Below are positions 35,823 to 44,979 of a stretch of 64,000 bases of DNA, piece by piece (position 1 is the stretch's first letter; every line of letters begins with the position of its first letter). The translations under genes were made by a program, and so were the position numbers. The stretch is from positions 551,501 through 615,500 of the forward strand of contig NZ_CP113527.1 in assembly GCF_028877475.1 (NCBI RefSeq), given 5' to 3'. The notes beneath the pieces were generated by a model. That model was not told where the DNA came from and did no database searches. It saw only the letters and a program-made list of their open reading frames with translations. This DNA is from Lysinibacillus irui. GTDB taxonomy: Bacteria > Bacillota > Bacilli > Bacillales_A > Planococcaceae.

Positions 35823-37742
35823 TTGAACATCAAAAAACTTAGTCTTATCTTGTGCGTCTTATTCATTTCGGCTTCTATGTTAACGATACATAGTGCAAGT
35901 GTCAGTGCAGCTACTAATTCAAATATTACATTTGAAGATGTCACTAAAAATCACCCAGCCTATGAAGAAATCAATTATTTAGTAAATTTGGGTGTGATTC
36001 AAGGCTACTTTGTAAATGGTAAAAGAGTCTTTGGCCCAAATAATAGTGTAACAAGAGGACAAGCAGCTAAAATGGTAGTTGTTGCTTCAGGTAACAAACC
36101 ATTAGTCGTGAATAAATCAAGCTTTTCAGATGTTACAGTCGGCACAGAAATGTCAGGTTACATAGAACGTGCTGTACAATTAGGATTATTCGACAAAAAT
36201 ATCAAAGGTCAATTCCTACCGAACAAGCCTCTAACTCGTGGTGAAATGAGTTATGTATTAACAAAGGCATTTAATTTAGATACTAGTGAATATGAGGGAA
36301 TTGACTCACCATTTACGGATGTAGGAATCACACATGAATATGTGAAATATATTAATACTATTTATTATAATGGTATTACAAATGGGACAGGTAAAACGTA
36401 TTTACCAAGCAGCACAGTAACACGTTCACAATTTTCACTATTCGTTGCACGTGCAAACAATGAAAAATATCGTTTAGAATTGCCCGTGAAAGGCTCGTCT
36501 GTGCCTGATACATCTCAAGTGATTGGCTTAGTAAAGGTGACAACAGATGGCTTAAATATCCGTAAAACAATGGATTCTAGTTCTAACGCTAACATTGTAG
36601 GTAAAGTGAATACAGGCGGTAAATTATCAGTCTATGCAGTAGAAGGCAATTGGTTAAAAGTAACTTATAAAGGTGCCTACGCTTATGTCTTTAAACAATA
36701 TGCACAATTTTTAGATGCAGATGGCAATGAATTAGGTTCAGTAGAGAAAGAAGTAACACCTAAATTTAATATCAATTTATATGTGAAACCAACTTCTTCA
36801 TCTAAAGCCATTTTAACGATCAAAAATAAAGAAAAATTACCAGTTTATAAGCAAGTCGGTGGTTATTACTTAACACAAGTTAATGGTTTACCAGGTTATG
36901 TCGTTGCAGCAAGCACAGAAGATGCTGTTGTTGAAGAAAAGCCTGACCCAACACCACCACCAACTACACCTCCAGCTTCAGGAGAAGTACTAGGAAGAGT
37001 AACAGTTGATAACCTCAATGTACGTAGTCAAAGTAATTCAACTTCAGCAGTGTTATTTAAATTGAACAAAGGAAAGTATGTCCAAGTTCACAGCATTAAT
37101 GGTTATTGGGCAGAAATCACATATGATGGTCAAACAGGATATGTTCATAAATCCTATATCAAACTATTAAATCAAAATAATAAGCCTTTACAAAACCGTA
37201 TTATCATTCTAGACCCAGGTCACGGCGGTAAAGATCCAGGGACTGTAAAAGGTTCTGCAGCTGAAAAGAACATTACATTAAAAGTTAGTACACAAGTGAA
37301 GCAATTACTAGAGAATGCTGGTGCCAAAGTTTATATGACACGTACTGGTGATACGTATCCATCATTACAAGATCGTGTAGACTTCACCCAAGCAAACTAT
37401 GGTGAGATTTTCGTTAGTGTCCATGTCAACTCTGCTGCCAATGCGTCAGCACAGGGTACTGAAACATATTATGCAATATCTACTGGAGATATGTATCAGG
37501 AGGACATTGATTTAGCTACATTTGTTAATAACCAAATTGTTAACAATTTAAACATGAAAAACCGTGGTGTCAAGCAAGAACAATACTACGTAATTCGTAA
37601 CATGGTCATTCCATCTATTTTAGTAGAACTTGGTTTCTTAACGAATACTGAGGATAATAGTAAAATGACGAATGACCAATACGTTAAACTATTTGCAGAA
37701 TCTATTTACAACGGTATTTTGCAATATTATAAGAAACAATAA
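35823..37742 (+). CDS. SLH-domain N-acetylmuramoyl-L-alanine amidase with SH3-like repeats
   Basis: Predicted 639-residue exported protein starting at a TTG, ten bases after GGGAGG; no ATG in frame gives an intact signal peptide (residues 1-30, ending VSA). Three SLH domains span about 38-215. SH3-like domains are at about 235-300 and 385-445 (LNIRKTMDSSSN, LNVRSQSNSTS), with a weaker one between. A Pro-rich linker (TPPPTTPP) lies near 375. The C-terminal Amidase_3 domain (about 460-639) has the zinc ligands in LDPGHGGKDPG, AAEKNITL and SVHVNSA and the catalytic Glu in LVELGFLTN. It should cleave the muramic acid-peptide bond. Third TTG-started secreted protein in a row of four. Confidence 0.92.
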   Translation: MNIKKLSLILCVLFISASMLTIHSASVSAATNSNITFEDVTKNHPAYEEINYLVNLGVIQGYFVNGKRVFGPNNSVTRGQAAKMVVVASGNKPLVVNKSSFSDVTVGTEMSGYIERAVQLGLFDKNIKGQFLPNKPLTRGEMSYVLTKAFNLDTSEYEGIDSPFTDVGITHEYVKYINTIYYNGITNGTGKTYLPSSTVTRSQFSLFVARANNEKYRLELPVKGSSVPDTSQVIGLVKVTTDGLNIRKTMDSSSNANIVGKVNTGGKLSVYAVEGNWLKVTYKGAYAYVFKQYAQFLDADGNELGSVEKEVTPKFNINLYVKPTSSSKAILTIKNKEKLPVYKQVGGYYLTQVNGLPGYVVAASTEDAVVEEKPDPTPPPTTPPASGEVLGRVTVDNLNVRSQSNSTSAVLFKLNKGKYVQVHSINGYWAEITYDGQTGYVHKSYIKLLNQNNKPLQNRIIILDPGHGGKDPGTVKGSAAEKNITLKVSTQVKQLLENAGAKVYMTRTGDTYPSLQDRVDFTQANYGEIFVSVHVNSAANASAQGTETYYAISTGDMYQEDIDLATFVNNQIVNNLNMKNRGVKQEQYYVIRNMVIPSILVELGFLTNTEDNSKMTNDQYVKLFAESIYNGILQYYKKQ

Positions 37743-37750
37743 GTTTTAAG

Positions 37751-37793
37751 AAACGATTCCAAAGGTGTACAAGCTTTTGGGATCGTTTTTTTT
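37751..37793 (+). terminator. Rho-independent terminator
   Basis: AAACGATTCC and GGGATCGTTT pair (one G-T) with an inner AAAG/CTTT extension, followed by a T run. Confidence 0.8.
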
Positions 37794-38060
37794 CTTACTT
37801 TATACATACCCCACTTCGTGAAAATCAAACAAACTATTGAAAGCAGCTAATGGAGATCTTTAAATTTGAGAGTTTGCCTATAGTTTTCATGGGCCATAAA
37901 AGTGTTATTAAATGACCATAGAGAACGTTTCTCACACAATAAATAAATCTGCGCAAAGCGATAAGAAATCATTGAATGGGTCTTTACAGATGCGATAAAG
38001 AAGATTAAAAGCAAAAGGAATCGAGTTGAAAGTCTCAATTCCTTGTGTCGACAATATAAA
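37794..38060. other. Intergenic region without a supported gene
   Basis: A 63-codon minus-strand frame at 37847-38038 lacks a usable ribosome site. A hairpin near 38014-38043 (AAGGAATCGAG/CTCAATTCCTT, one mismatch) may be an older terminator or remnant. Confidence 0.4.
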
Positions 38061-38092
38061 AATGGCTGCCTTACTTGTAGAAGGCAGCCATT
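38061..38092 (-). terminator. Rho-independent terminator
   Basis: AATGGCTGCCTT and AAGGCAGCCATT pair perfectly around ACTTGTAG, six bases past the stop of the second SLH-glucosaminidase. Confidence 0.9.
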
Positions 38093-38097
38093 TGCTA

Positions 38098-40062
38098 TTA
38101 TTTCACGGTATTGATGAATTTAATATAATCTTTACTAATATAGGCTGGTTCCGTGTGCAGTTTATCTGAAATCACTTGATACCAACCATTTGCACTTGTA
38201 TCTGTAACAATTACCGGCATATTACTTTTACTAAATGTAAATAATGGGCTTTGACTTGTTGATGCATCTGCACGAACATTCAGACCAGATGTTGTAGTTA
38301 GTGCAATTTTATAAGGGTTATTTGCATCTTTAAAGCCTAAGGATTTTTCAGCACGATAGTAGTGTCCAGCGATTTTAGCGCCCCAGAAAGGATCAGAGGC
38401 ATATTTTACGTTAAAGCCGATAGCCTTTGAGCCAACAACTGCACCATTCGTATAACGTCCGCCTGGTGTAATATAATTTGGCTGTAAAAACTTCTCAACA
38501 AGCTCATTAATATTGGCGCTAACACTATCAAACTTCTTGTTCAGTGGATTCGTGTCATAAACATATAATCCAAATAGATTGTTCAAGTTTTGAGCGTGAT
38601 CACTCATACCATAGGCACTCTCATGCTGTGCAAGAGCTAGGATCAGCATAGCGTTGATGTGAGCGTTAGCTTCTATGTCTTTTAATACAGAGCCTAAGCC
38701 AATTAGCTTACTTTTTGTTGTAGCATTCTTATAAATAGAAGCACCAGAGCTTTCTACTTCCGCTAGTTTATTCATAATATATTGATCGATCTCTTCGGCT
38801 GTATAGTGGGTTGTAGCACGAGCAGGTAAGAATTGATAGTAATTGTAGCCTTCTCCTTTGGAAGAGCCGTTCGCATTGGTGAAATTAATGCCATCCCAGC
38901 TAAAGTATTTTTCACCTTGCTTCATAAAGCTAGGAGCCTTACCGTAGACGTAACTAGATGTATATTTATTTGTTTTATAATCGTATAAAGTATGTTTTAC
39001 TTCGCCATTCTCATTTGTGTAATAAGAACGTCCCTTTACTAAAGCAGAGGGAATTAAGCTAACGTCAGCCTGTTTTAAATAGCCTACATGACCAGCTAAG
39101 CGCACCTTTACTTGTGTAGCATCGCTCCCTAGGTATTCCATTTCTGTATTACCAGCAACTGCGATTTGATCCTTAATTGTTTCAGAATTCAGAGCAACAT
39201 AATTATTCGTCACAACATAACCTGAAGTCATTTTGATAATTTTATTATTTTGCGTAATCACAAGCGAGCTATTTGACATCGCTTTTTCAGCAGCCTCAAA
39301 GCTAGTGAAAGTTTGCTTGTCTACTAGAGTACCATTTGAAATTTCTTTCAAAATATAGGCAGTTGTATTCCCTTCATTCCCCGTATTACCATTGTTATTG
39401 GAATTGTCATTCCCATTTTCGGTATTTCCACTGTTATCATTACTGCCAGTATCAACTTGATCTGCAAGAAGAATTAAACGAAGGATGAATGTAGAAGCTT
39501 CACCGATTGTGGCATTATCTCTAGGTAAGAACATGCCATTAGAGCTTCCTTTAATAAGCCCTAATTGTGCACCAATTGCAACATCCTGACGGAAATCTTT
39601 GAAAATAGTGGCATTATCCTTGAATGTAATAGAGGAAGTGCCTTTTGGTATTTTTAAATAATCAACAGCTCTAATGAGCATAACTGCCATATGCTCTCTT
39701 GAAATATTTGCGTCTGGCTTAAATGTGCCATCTGTATAGCCTGTGATAATTCCAGCAGTAGCAGCAAGTTTAATTTCTTTTGCATACAAATATGTGTCAG
39801 GGACATCTGTAAACGTTATTGCGCTTTTTGTGTCCAAATCTAAAGCTATTGCTATGTATGTGGCAAATTCACCGCGTGTAACCGTTGCATTTGGACGATA
39901 GCTGCCATTTGTATCTTTAAGTAAAGCCTCTTTGGAAATTAAATAACGCAGCCCGCTTTCATGCATATGTCCTGACAGCTCATCAGCATAGGCTGATTGT
40001 GGTTGCCAAATAACTAGACCAACAAGCATCATGAGCAACATAAAAATTGATAGTTTTTTCAT
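38098..40062 (-). CDS. SLH-domain N-acetylglucosaminidase with Asn-rich linker
   Basis: Predicted 654-residue exported protein. A signal peptide covers about 1-27 (ending AYADE). Three SLH domains lie at about 28-195 (ALDLDTKSAITFTDV and the TRGE/SREH motifs); the third is diverged. A low-complexity Asn/Gly linker follows at about 205-235. A segment of unknown type leads to a glucosaminidase domain at about 440-600, with the likely catalytic Glu in LALAQHESAYGMSD and the segments NNLFGLYVYD and GAKIAGHYYRAEKSLG. A single SH3-like domain ends the protein (LNVRADASTSQ). Together with the enzyme at 15308 there are two SLH glucosaminidases flanking the island. The ATG follows GGAGGGTAAAACT. Confidence 0.88.
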   Translation of the reverse strand: MKKLSIFMLLMMLVGLVIWQPQSAYADELSGHMHESGLRYLISKEALLKDTNGSYRPNATVTRGEFATYIAIALDLDTKSAITFTDVPDTYLYAKEIKLAATAGIITGYTDGTFKPDANISREHMAVMLIRAVDYLKIPKGTSSITFKDNATIFKDFRQDVAIGAQLGLIKGSSNGMFLPRDNATIGEASTFILRLILLADQVDTGSNDNSGNTENGNDNSNNNGNTGNEGNTTAYILKEISNGTLVDKQTFTSFEAAEKAMSNSSLVITQNNKIIKMTSGYVVTNNYVALNSETIKDQIAVAGNTEMEYLGSDATQVKVRLAGHVGYLKQADVSLIPSALVKGRSYYTNENGEVKHTLYDYKTNKYTSSYVYGKAPSFMKQGEKYFSWDGINFTNANGSSKGEGYNYYQFLPARATTHYTAEEIDQYIMNKLAEVESSGASIYKNATTKSKLIGLGSVLKDIEANAHINAMLILALAQHESAYGMSDHAQNLNNLFGLYVYDTNPLNKKFDSVSANINELVEKFLQPNYITPGGRYTNGAVVGSKAIGFNVKYASDPFWGAKIAGHYYRAEKSLGFKDANNPYKIALTTTSGLNVRADASTSQSPLFTFSKSNMPVIVTDTSANGWYQVISDKLHTEPAYISKDYIKFINTVK

Positions 40063-40282
40063 AGTTTTACCCTCCTAAACTGATATCATTTTAACAAAGT
40101 TATACAATCAATATAAGGGTCAAATGTTAGAAATCACTTAAAATATACCAGCTCATTATAGGTAAATAGTATTCTTTCGGCATGTGTAGAGAGAATTAGA
40201 CAAGAAGCTAAACAGGGGAGTGAACGAAAAATTACATGAGTTTCTTCTATTATATATGTTATTTATGTTAGTACATAAAAAT

Positions 40283-40325
40283 AAAGCCATACTTGTTTAC
40301 TAAGAAACAATGTATGGCTTTTATG
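40283..40325 (-). terminator. Terminator of rocA
   Basis: AAAGCCATACTTGTTT and AAACAATGTATGGCTTT form a long stem with one mismatch around ACTAAG; it lies just past the rocA stop. Confidence 0.85.
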
Positions 40326-40336
40326 GGAAATGCTAA

Positions 40337-41881
40337 TTAAAGCATTTCTGAAGTTGTTTTAGCTTGCATATGCAGTTGTAGGTAGTCTGGGCCACCAGCT
40401 TTTGAGTCTGTACCTGACATGTTAAAGCCACCAAATGGTTGGTAACCTACGATTGCACCTGTACAGCCACGGTTGAAGTAAAGATTTCCTACATGGAAGT
40501 CTTGACGAGCTTTTTCTAAGTTCATACGGTTTTTCGTGATAACTGCACCTGTTAAGCCGTATTCTGTGTCGTTTGCGATGTCAATTGCTTGATCGAAGTC
40601 TTTTGCTTTTGCAATCGCAACAACTGGTCCGAAGATTTCTTCTTTCATAATACGAGCTGAAGGATCAACGTCAGCGAATACTGTTGGTTGTACGAAGTAA
40701 CCTACTGAATCGTCAGCTGTACCACCAGCTACTAGACGACCTTCGCCTTTACCGATTTCGATGTACTCAGTAATTTTGTTGAAAGCAGCTTGGTCGATAA
40801 CTGTTGCCATGAAGTTGTTGTAATCTGTTGGGTCTCCAACTGTTAAAGCATTTGTTAATTCAACCACGCGCTCTACTACTTGGTCATACACATCTTCTAC
40901 GATGACTGCACGAGAACATGCTGAACATTTTTGACCTGAGAAACCAAATGCTGATTTCACGATCGATTGTGCAGCTAGCTCTAAATCTGCTTCTTTATCA
41001 ACAACGATTGTATCTTTACCGCCCATTTCCGCGATAACACGTTTAATCCAAATTTGACCTTCATTTAACACAGAAGCACGTTGGTTAATACGTAAACCGA
41101 CATCACGTGAACCTGTGAAGCTGATGAAGCGCGTTTTTGGATGATCGACTAAGTAGTCACCCACTTCAGCACCAGAACCTGGTACGAAGTTAACAGCTCC
41201 TGCTGGAAGACCAGCTTCTTCTAATACTTCGATAAATTTATATGCTACAACTGGAGTTGTTGACGCTGGTTTTAATAACACTGTGTTCCCTGTTACTAAA
41301 GCAGCTACTGTTGTACCAGCCATGATTGCAAATGGGAAGTTCCACGGAGAAATAACAATACCGATTCCTAATGGAATGTAGTCATAACGGTTGTATTCAC
41401 CTGGACGGCTTTCTACAGGTTGTCCATCTTTAATGCGTAGCATTTGGCGACCATAGTATTCTAGGAAGTCGATAGCTTCTGCTGTATCTGCATCAGCCTC
41501 TGCCCATGGTTTACCAGCTTCTTTTGTTAATAATGCAGAGAATTCATGTTTGCGACGACGGATAATCGCTGCTGCTTTGAAAAGAACATCTGCACGAATA
41601 GCTGGATCAACTTTTTTCCAAGTTTTAAATGTTTCATCTGCTGCTTGCATTGCTTTTTCAGCTAAATCTTTGCTCGCTTTAGAAACGCGACCAATCACTT
41701 CTGTTTTCTTTGCAGGGTTATATGAAACGATTTTATCTTCTGTTGTAATGCGTTCGCCACCGATAATTAGTGGGTAGTCTTGACCTAAGTAACCTTCAAC
41801 TTTATTTAAAGCCTCTACATAAGCATTATAGTTTGCTTCTTGTGAAAAATCTGTAAATGGTTCGTGTTTGTATGGAATCAT
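40337..41881 (-). CDS. rocA: L-glutamate gamma-semialdehyde (P5C) dehydrogenase
   Basis: Predicted 514-residue NAD-dependent aldehyde dehydrogenase that oxidises glutamate semialdehyde (from 1-pyrroline-5-carboxylate) to glutamate, the last step of proline and arginine catabolism. The length and ends fit the RocA/PruA subfamily: [32 protein letters not shown], the catalytic Glu in [11 protein letters not shown], the catalytic Cys in [13 protein letters not shown], and [29 protein letters not shown] in part near the end. The ATG follows GGGGAGG with eight-base spacing. The gene is divergent from a PAS/AAA+ regulator and close to proline dehydrogenase. The codon choice suggests a well-expressed gene. 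Confidence 0.95.
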   Translation of the reverse strand: MIPYKHEPFTDFSQEANYNAYVEALNKVEGYLGQDYPLIIGGERITTEDKIVSYNPAKKTEVIGRVSKASKDLAEKAMQAADETFKTWKKVDPAIRADVLFKAAAIIRRRKHEFSALLTKEAGKPWAEADADTAEAIDFLEYYGRQMLRIKDGQPVESRPGEYNRYDYIPLGIGIVISPWNFPFAIMAGTTVAALVTGNTVLLKPASTTPVVAYKFIEVLEEAGLPAGAVNFVPGSGAEVGDYLVDHPKTRFISFTGSRDVGLRINQRASVLNEGQIWIKRVIAEMGGKDTIVVDKEADLELAAQSIVKSAFGFSGQKCSACSRAVIVEDVYDQVVERVVELTNALTVGDPTDYNNFMATVIDQAAFNKITEYIEIGKGEGRLVAGGTADDSVGYFVQPTVFADVDPSARIMKEEIFGPVVAIAKAKDFDQAIDIANDTEYGLTGAVITKNRMNLEKARQDFHVGNLYFNRGCTGAIVGYQPFGGFNMSGTDSKAGGPDYLQLHMQAKTTSEML

Positions 41882-41907
41882 GTGAGTTTCCTCCCCTGGA
41901 TAAAGAG

Positions 41908-41968
41908 TGCCAAATGATTATGCACCTTTAAAGATTTTATTAATTATATAATGCAATATTATTTGGCA
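41908..41968. promoter_or_regulatory. Pair of inverted 17-bp sites in the rocA/regulator divergent region
   Basis: TGCAATATTATTTGGCA on the plus strand (41952-41968) and TGCATAATCATTTGGCA on the minus strand (41908-41924) agree at 14 of 17 positions and are each interrupted palindromes (TGC...GCA). Their placement between rocA and the regulator gene fits operators or activating sites for that regulator. B. subtilis RocR also uses short near-palindromic sites of this size, as I recall. No -24/-12 sigma-54 promoter was found. Confidence 0.55.
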
Positions 41969-42061
41969 TTAATCAACTCAAATATTAAAACTTTTTTTAA
42001 TTTTTGTATCTGTCTTTCTTATTGGTGTTAGAATAAGCTTAATGGAATGCAGGAGGACAAG

Positions 42062-43399
42062 ATGGATAATAATGTATTACAAAGTATTTATAAATACGTC
42101 ATTGAAAAAGGTGATATGGGAATTTGCGTAGTAGATACAGAAGGCAAGTTACTCATCTACAATAAAAAAATGCGAGAATTAGAAGGCGTTAATGAAGACG
42201 AGTATGAGGAGAGACGAGCCTTAGAAATTATTGATTTCGAAATTGAAAAAAGTGATATTTATAAGGTCCTAAGTTCTGAAACGCCAATTCTCAATGTTAA
42301 AAAAACGTATTGGAATAAAAAAGAACAAGAAGTGACCTACATAAGCAATATTTATCCGTTGCACTATGAAGGTGCTTTAGTGGGGGCTGTGGAATTTGCA
42401 CGAGATATTACACAGCTTGAATATATGATGTATCAGCCATTAAGAAGATATGGTGCCCCTTTGACATTTGATATCATTACGGCTGTATCGCCAGTTATGA
42501 AGGATGTTATTGAAAAGGCAAAGATTGTAGCGTTAAGTAGAATGCCTGTTGTGCTAATAGGAGAGTCAGGCACAGGGATTGATATGGTGGCCGAGGGTAT
42601 TCATCATGATCTAAAGGTGCAAAATGATATGTTTATTGCTTTAATTTGCCGTCGAGACGAGAAAACGGTGTTAAAGCAATTCGAAAAATACATTGTTGAA
42701 AAAGAAAAAATCACCTTCTTTGCCGAGCGAATCGAATATTTATCGCTTGAAGCCCAGGAAAAGATTGTTGAGCTTTTCAACAACCATCCAAATCATCAGC
42801 ATGTTTTAATCGCAAGTGTTGGCAAAGACCCGATAGATTTAATTCAAAAGCAAGAGTTATCCAAAAAGCTTTACCGACTATTTTCAGGGATCACCATTTA
42901 CGTGCCACCGTTACGGGAAAGAAAAGAAGATATTATGCCCTTTATTGACGATTATTTCAAAAGGCATCGTGACAGCTTTGGCTCTTCCATCCAAGGGCTT
43001 TCCGAAGAAGTGCGAGAAACGTTTTTAAAGTATGATTGGCCAGGGAATTTAAAGGAATTAGAAGTTCTTTTGGATGAAATCACGTCATTGATCACAAATG
43101 AAACGATAGTGGAATCGCATATGCTGCCCGTTCATTTCAAGTGGAAAATCCAAAGCTCCTGTGAGGAAGCCGAACAAGAAGTTCCAACGAGTGACTTGTT
43201 TGTTATTAAAAATCAACAGGACATTCGACCGTTAGATGTCTACATGAAGGAAGTAGAGGAGTATTATATTTCAAAAGCATTAGACTTTCATCAAGGGAAT
43301 ATTTCTAAAACTGCAGCAGCCCTGGGCATTCGTCGACAAAGCTTACAATATCGTGTGAAAAACTTTAAGCTCAATAAAAAAAGCGAAAACATTGATTAA
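42062..43399 (+). CDS. PAS-AAA+-Fis regulator with degenerate ATPase centre (RocR-like)
   Basis: Predicted 445-residue transcription regulator of enhancer-binding-protein architecture. The ATG at 42062 lies after GGAGGACAAG. A PAS-like sensor covers about 10-120 (GDMGICVVDTEGKLLIYNKK in part). The AAA+ region covers about 135-365; it keeps LIGESGTG, PPLRERKEDI and YDWPGNLKELE but lacks key residues: the Walker A Lys is Ile (GESGTGID), the GAFTGA loop that contacts sigma-54 is absent, and the Walker B Asp is replaced (FFAERI). The C-terminal Fis-type helix-turn-helix is intact (NISKTAAALGIRRQSLQYRVK). It probably controls the neighbouring proline/arginine catabolic genes, perhaps without ATP-driven sigma-54 activation. 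It is divergent from rocA, with a shared operator-like region. Confidence 0.85.
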   Translation: MDNNVLQSIYKYVIEKGDMGICVVDTEGKLLIYNKKMRELEGVNEDEYEERRALEIIDFEIEKSDIYKVLSSETPILNVKKTYWNKKEQEVTYISNIYPLHYEGALVGAVEFARDITQLEYMMYQPLRRYGAPLTFDIITAVSPVMKDVIEKAKIVALSRMPVVLIGESGTGIDMVAEGIHHDLKVQNDMFIALICRRDEKTVLKQFEKYIVEKEKITFFAERIEYLSLEAQEKIVELFNNHPNHQHVLIASVGKDPIDLIQKQELSKKLYRLFSGITIYVPPLRERKEDIMPFIDDYFKRHRDSFGSSIQGLSEEVRETFLKYDWPGNLKELEVLLDEITSLITNETIVESHMLPVHFKWKIQSSCEEAEQEVPTSDLFVIKNQQDIRPLDVYMKEVEEYYISKALDFHQGNISKTAAALGIRRQSLQYRVKNFKLNKKSENID

Positions 43400-43417
43400 C
43401 GATGTTTTCGCTTTTTT
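43376..43417. terminator. Bidirectional terminator
   Basis: AAAAGCGAAAACAT and ATGTTTTCGCTTTT pair perfectly around TGATTAACG. It overlaps the regulator stop and faces the convergent proline dehydrogenase gene. Confidence 0.85.
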
Positions 43418-43455
43418 GATGTAATGATAGAGCTAAGTATTTAACCCTTCAGTTT

Positions 43456-44433
43456 TTATTTTCCTTTTTTAGAAAGACGGCCAAGTGCAAATGCTGCTGC
43501 ACCGATGCCGATTGCTACGTTCGTTTTTTTATTAAACACTTGTTTTGTTACAAGCGTTAAATTTTGAGGACGTTCAGCTAAACGGCGCATAAAGTAACCA
43601 TACCAATCGTTTCCAAATGGTAAGTATGTGCAGAAGTTATAGCCTTCACGAGCAAGATCTAATTGCATTTCTTTACGGAAACCGTATAACATTTGGAATT
43701 CAAATTTATCATTTGGAATATTGTGCTGTTTCACAAATTGCTTCACATGGTTGATCACATTATGATCGTGTGTAGCGATAGAAGTGAATTTACCATGTAA
43801 CAAATGATGTTCAATTAGTTTTAGGTAGTTACGGTCGATATCGACTTTTGATTGGTACGCTACATTTTCTGGCTCTTTGTAAGCACCTTTTACAATACGT
43901 AAACGGAAGTTTTTGTATTTTTCAATATTTTCTTCTGACTCAAAGAAGTAAGCTTGAATAACTGTACCTACGTTATCAAATTCTTTGTGTAACTCCTCCA
44001 ATAATTCAAAAGAGCTGTGTAAACGTTCGTAGTTTTCCATATCGAAATTCACGAAAATATTATATTGATGTGCAAGAGCTACAATCTCTTTTAAGTTTTC
44101 GTAGCAGAATGCATAATCAATATCTAAACCTAATTGTGAAGGCTTAAGTGAGATGTGCGCATCAAGCTGCTCATCATGAATCGCTTGCACGACAGCTAAG
44201 ATATTATTTTTTGCAGCAGTTGCTTCTGATTTTTCGTAAACGAATTCACCTAGGTTATCGACTGTACAAGAAATATTAGCTTTGTTTAATTCTTTAATCG
44301 ATTGCACAACTTCAGGTAAGCTTGTACCGGCAACAACACTTTGAGCACCCATTTTTAGCCCATATTTTTGTGCAGCACTATTTAATAATTTGTTCTCTGA
44401 TAAGTAAATGAAAAAATCACGTAATACCATCAT
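43456..44433 (-). CDS. putB: Proline dehydrogenase
   Basis: Predicted 325-residue FAD-dependent enzyme that oxidises proline to 1-pyrroline-5-carboxylate, supplying the substrate of RocA. Family features are HISLKPSQLGLDID, FVNFDMENYE, RIVKGAYKEPENVAY, ATHDHNVINHV and FEFQMLYGFRKEMQ, then YLPFGNDWYGYFMRRLAERP, all typical of monofunctional Gram-positive PutB/FadM proteins. The last 35 residues include a hydrophobic helix (VAIGIGAAAFALG), suggesting loose membrane association with the electron acceptor. Two adjacent ATGs (44433 and 44430) follow GGAGGCAT; the second has better spacing. Likely regulated with rocA. Confidence 0.93.
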   Translation of the reverse strand: MMVLRDFFIYLSENKLLNSAAQKYGLKMGAQSVVAGTSLPEVVQSIKELNKANISCTVDNLGEFVYEKSEATAAKNNILAVVQAIHDEQLDAHISLKPSQLGLDIDYAFCYENLKEIVALAHQYNIFVNFDMENYERLHSSFELLEELHKEFDNVGTVIQAYFFESEENIEKYKNFRLRIVKGAYKEPENVAYQSKVDIDRNYLKLIEHHLLHGKFTSIATHDHNVINHVKQFVKQHNIPNDKFEFQMLYGFRKEMQLDLAREGYNFCTYLPFGNDWYGYFMRRLAERPQNLTLVTKQVFNKKTNVAIGIGAAAFALGRLSKKGK

Positions 44434-44979
44434 ATGCCTCCAAAATTGAAAATTTTAAATTCTTGGCGATTATAACACTTTTTCTGAAAAGTAAAATGGT
44501 TTGATTTTTAGAAAAAAATTTTTTTGAGGGAGGGAAATGGGCTAAAAGTATTGTGGGGATTGACTTTTTATGAGCTAAATATACAAACAAAAAAATTTTT
44601 TTCAAAAAAAAGGACTTTTCAAAATAATAGATTTGCATTATGTTGGTAAGTATATGTGTAAAATGATATTATTGTAATTTTCGGAAATTTAAACGAGTAG
44701 GTTTTTGGCACTAAACTATTATTTTGACATAATTTTATGTGAAGAAGAATAGTGGATATCTTAGAAGAAATTCTTGGATATCCACTTTGTATTTATCGAT
44801 GTAAACAGCATATAAATATTAGTTTATAGTAAAAAAAGGAGAGTGTATTCTTAGTAAATAGTGTATAATTATGGTTAAATTATGAACAAATTGTTAAAAA
44901 TAGTTACTTTTGATTTAGAATAGTGTGTCTATCATACAGAAGATATATGATTACTCTAAACTAAGATAAGGTGGAAAGT
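44434..44979. other. Intergenic region with a perfect 44751-44786 inverted repeat
   Basis: About 545 AT-rich bases between the divergent proline dehydrogenase and TetR genes. The one clear structure is AGTGGATATC (44751-44760) pairing with GATATCCACT (44777-44786), with AGAA/TTCT continuing inside the loop. It could be a terminator of an unseen short transcript or an operator. No gene is supported. Confidence 0.55.

Noticed and set aside
37847..38038. 63-codon minus-strand frame between the amidase and the second glucosaminidase
   Set aside because: It starts at a TTG with AAGGA only one or two bases before it, has no recognisable family, and its composition looks like AT-rich intergenic DNA. 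It might be a remnant, but this cannot be supported.
41882..42061. Sigma-54 (-24/-12) promoter for rocA
   Set aside because: TTGGCAC occurs on the minus strand but lies too close to the start codon and is not followed by TTGC at the proper distance; other GG/GC pairs do not fit the spacing.
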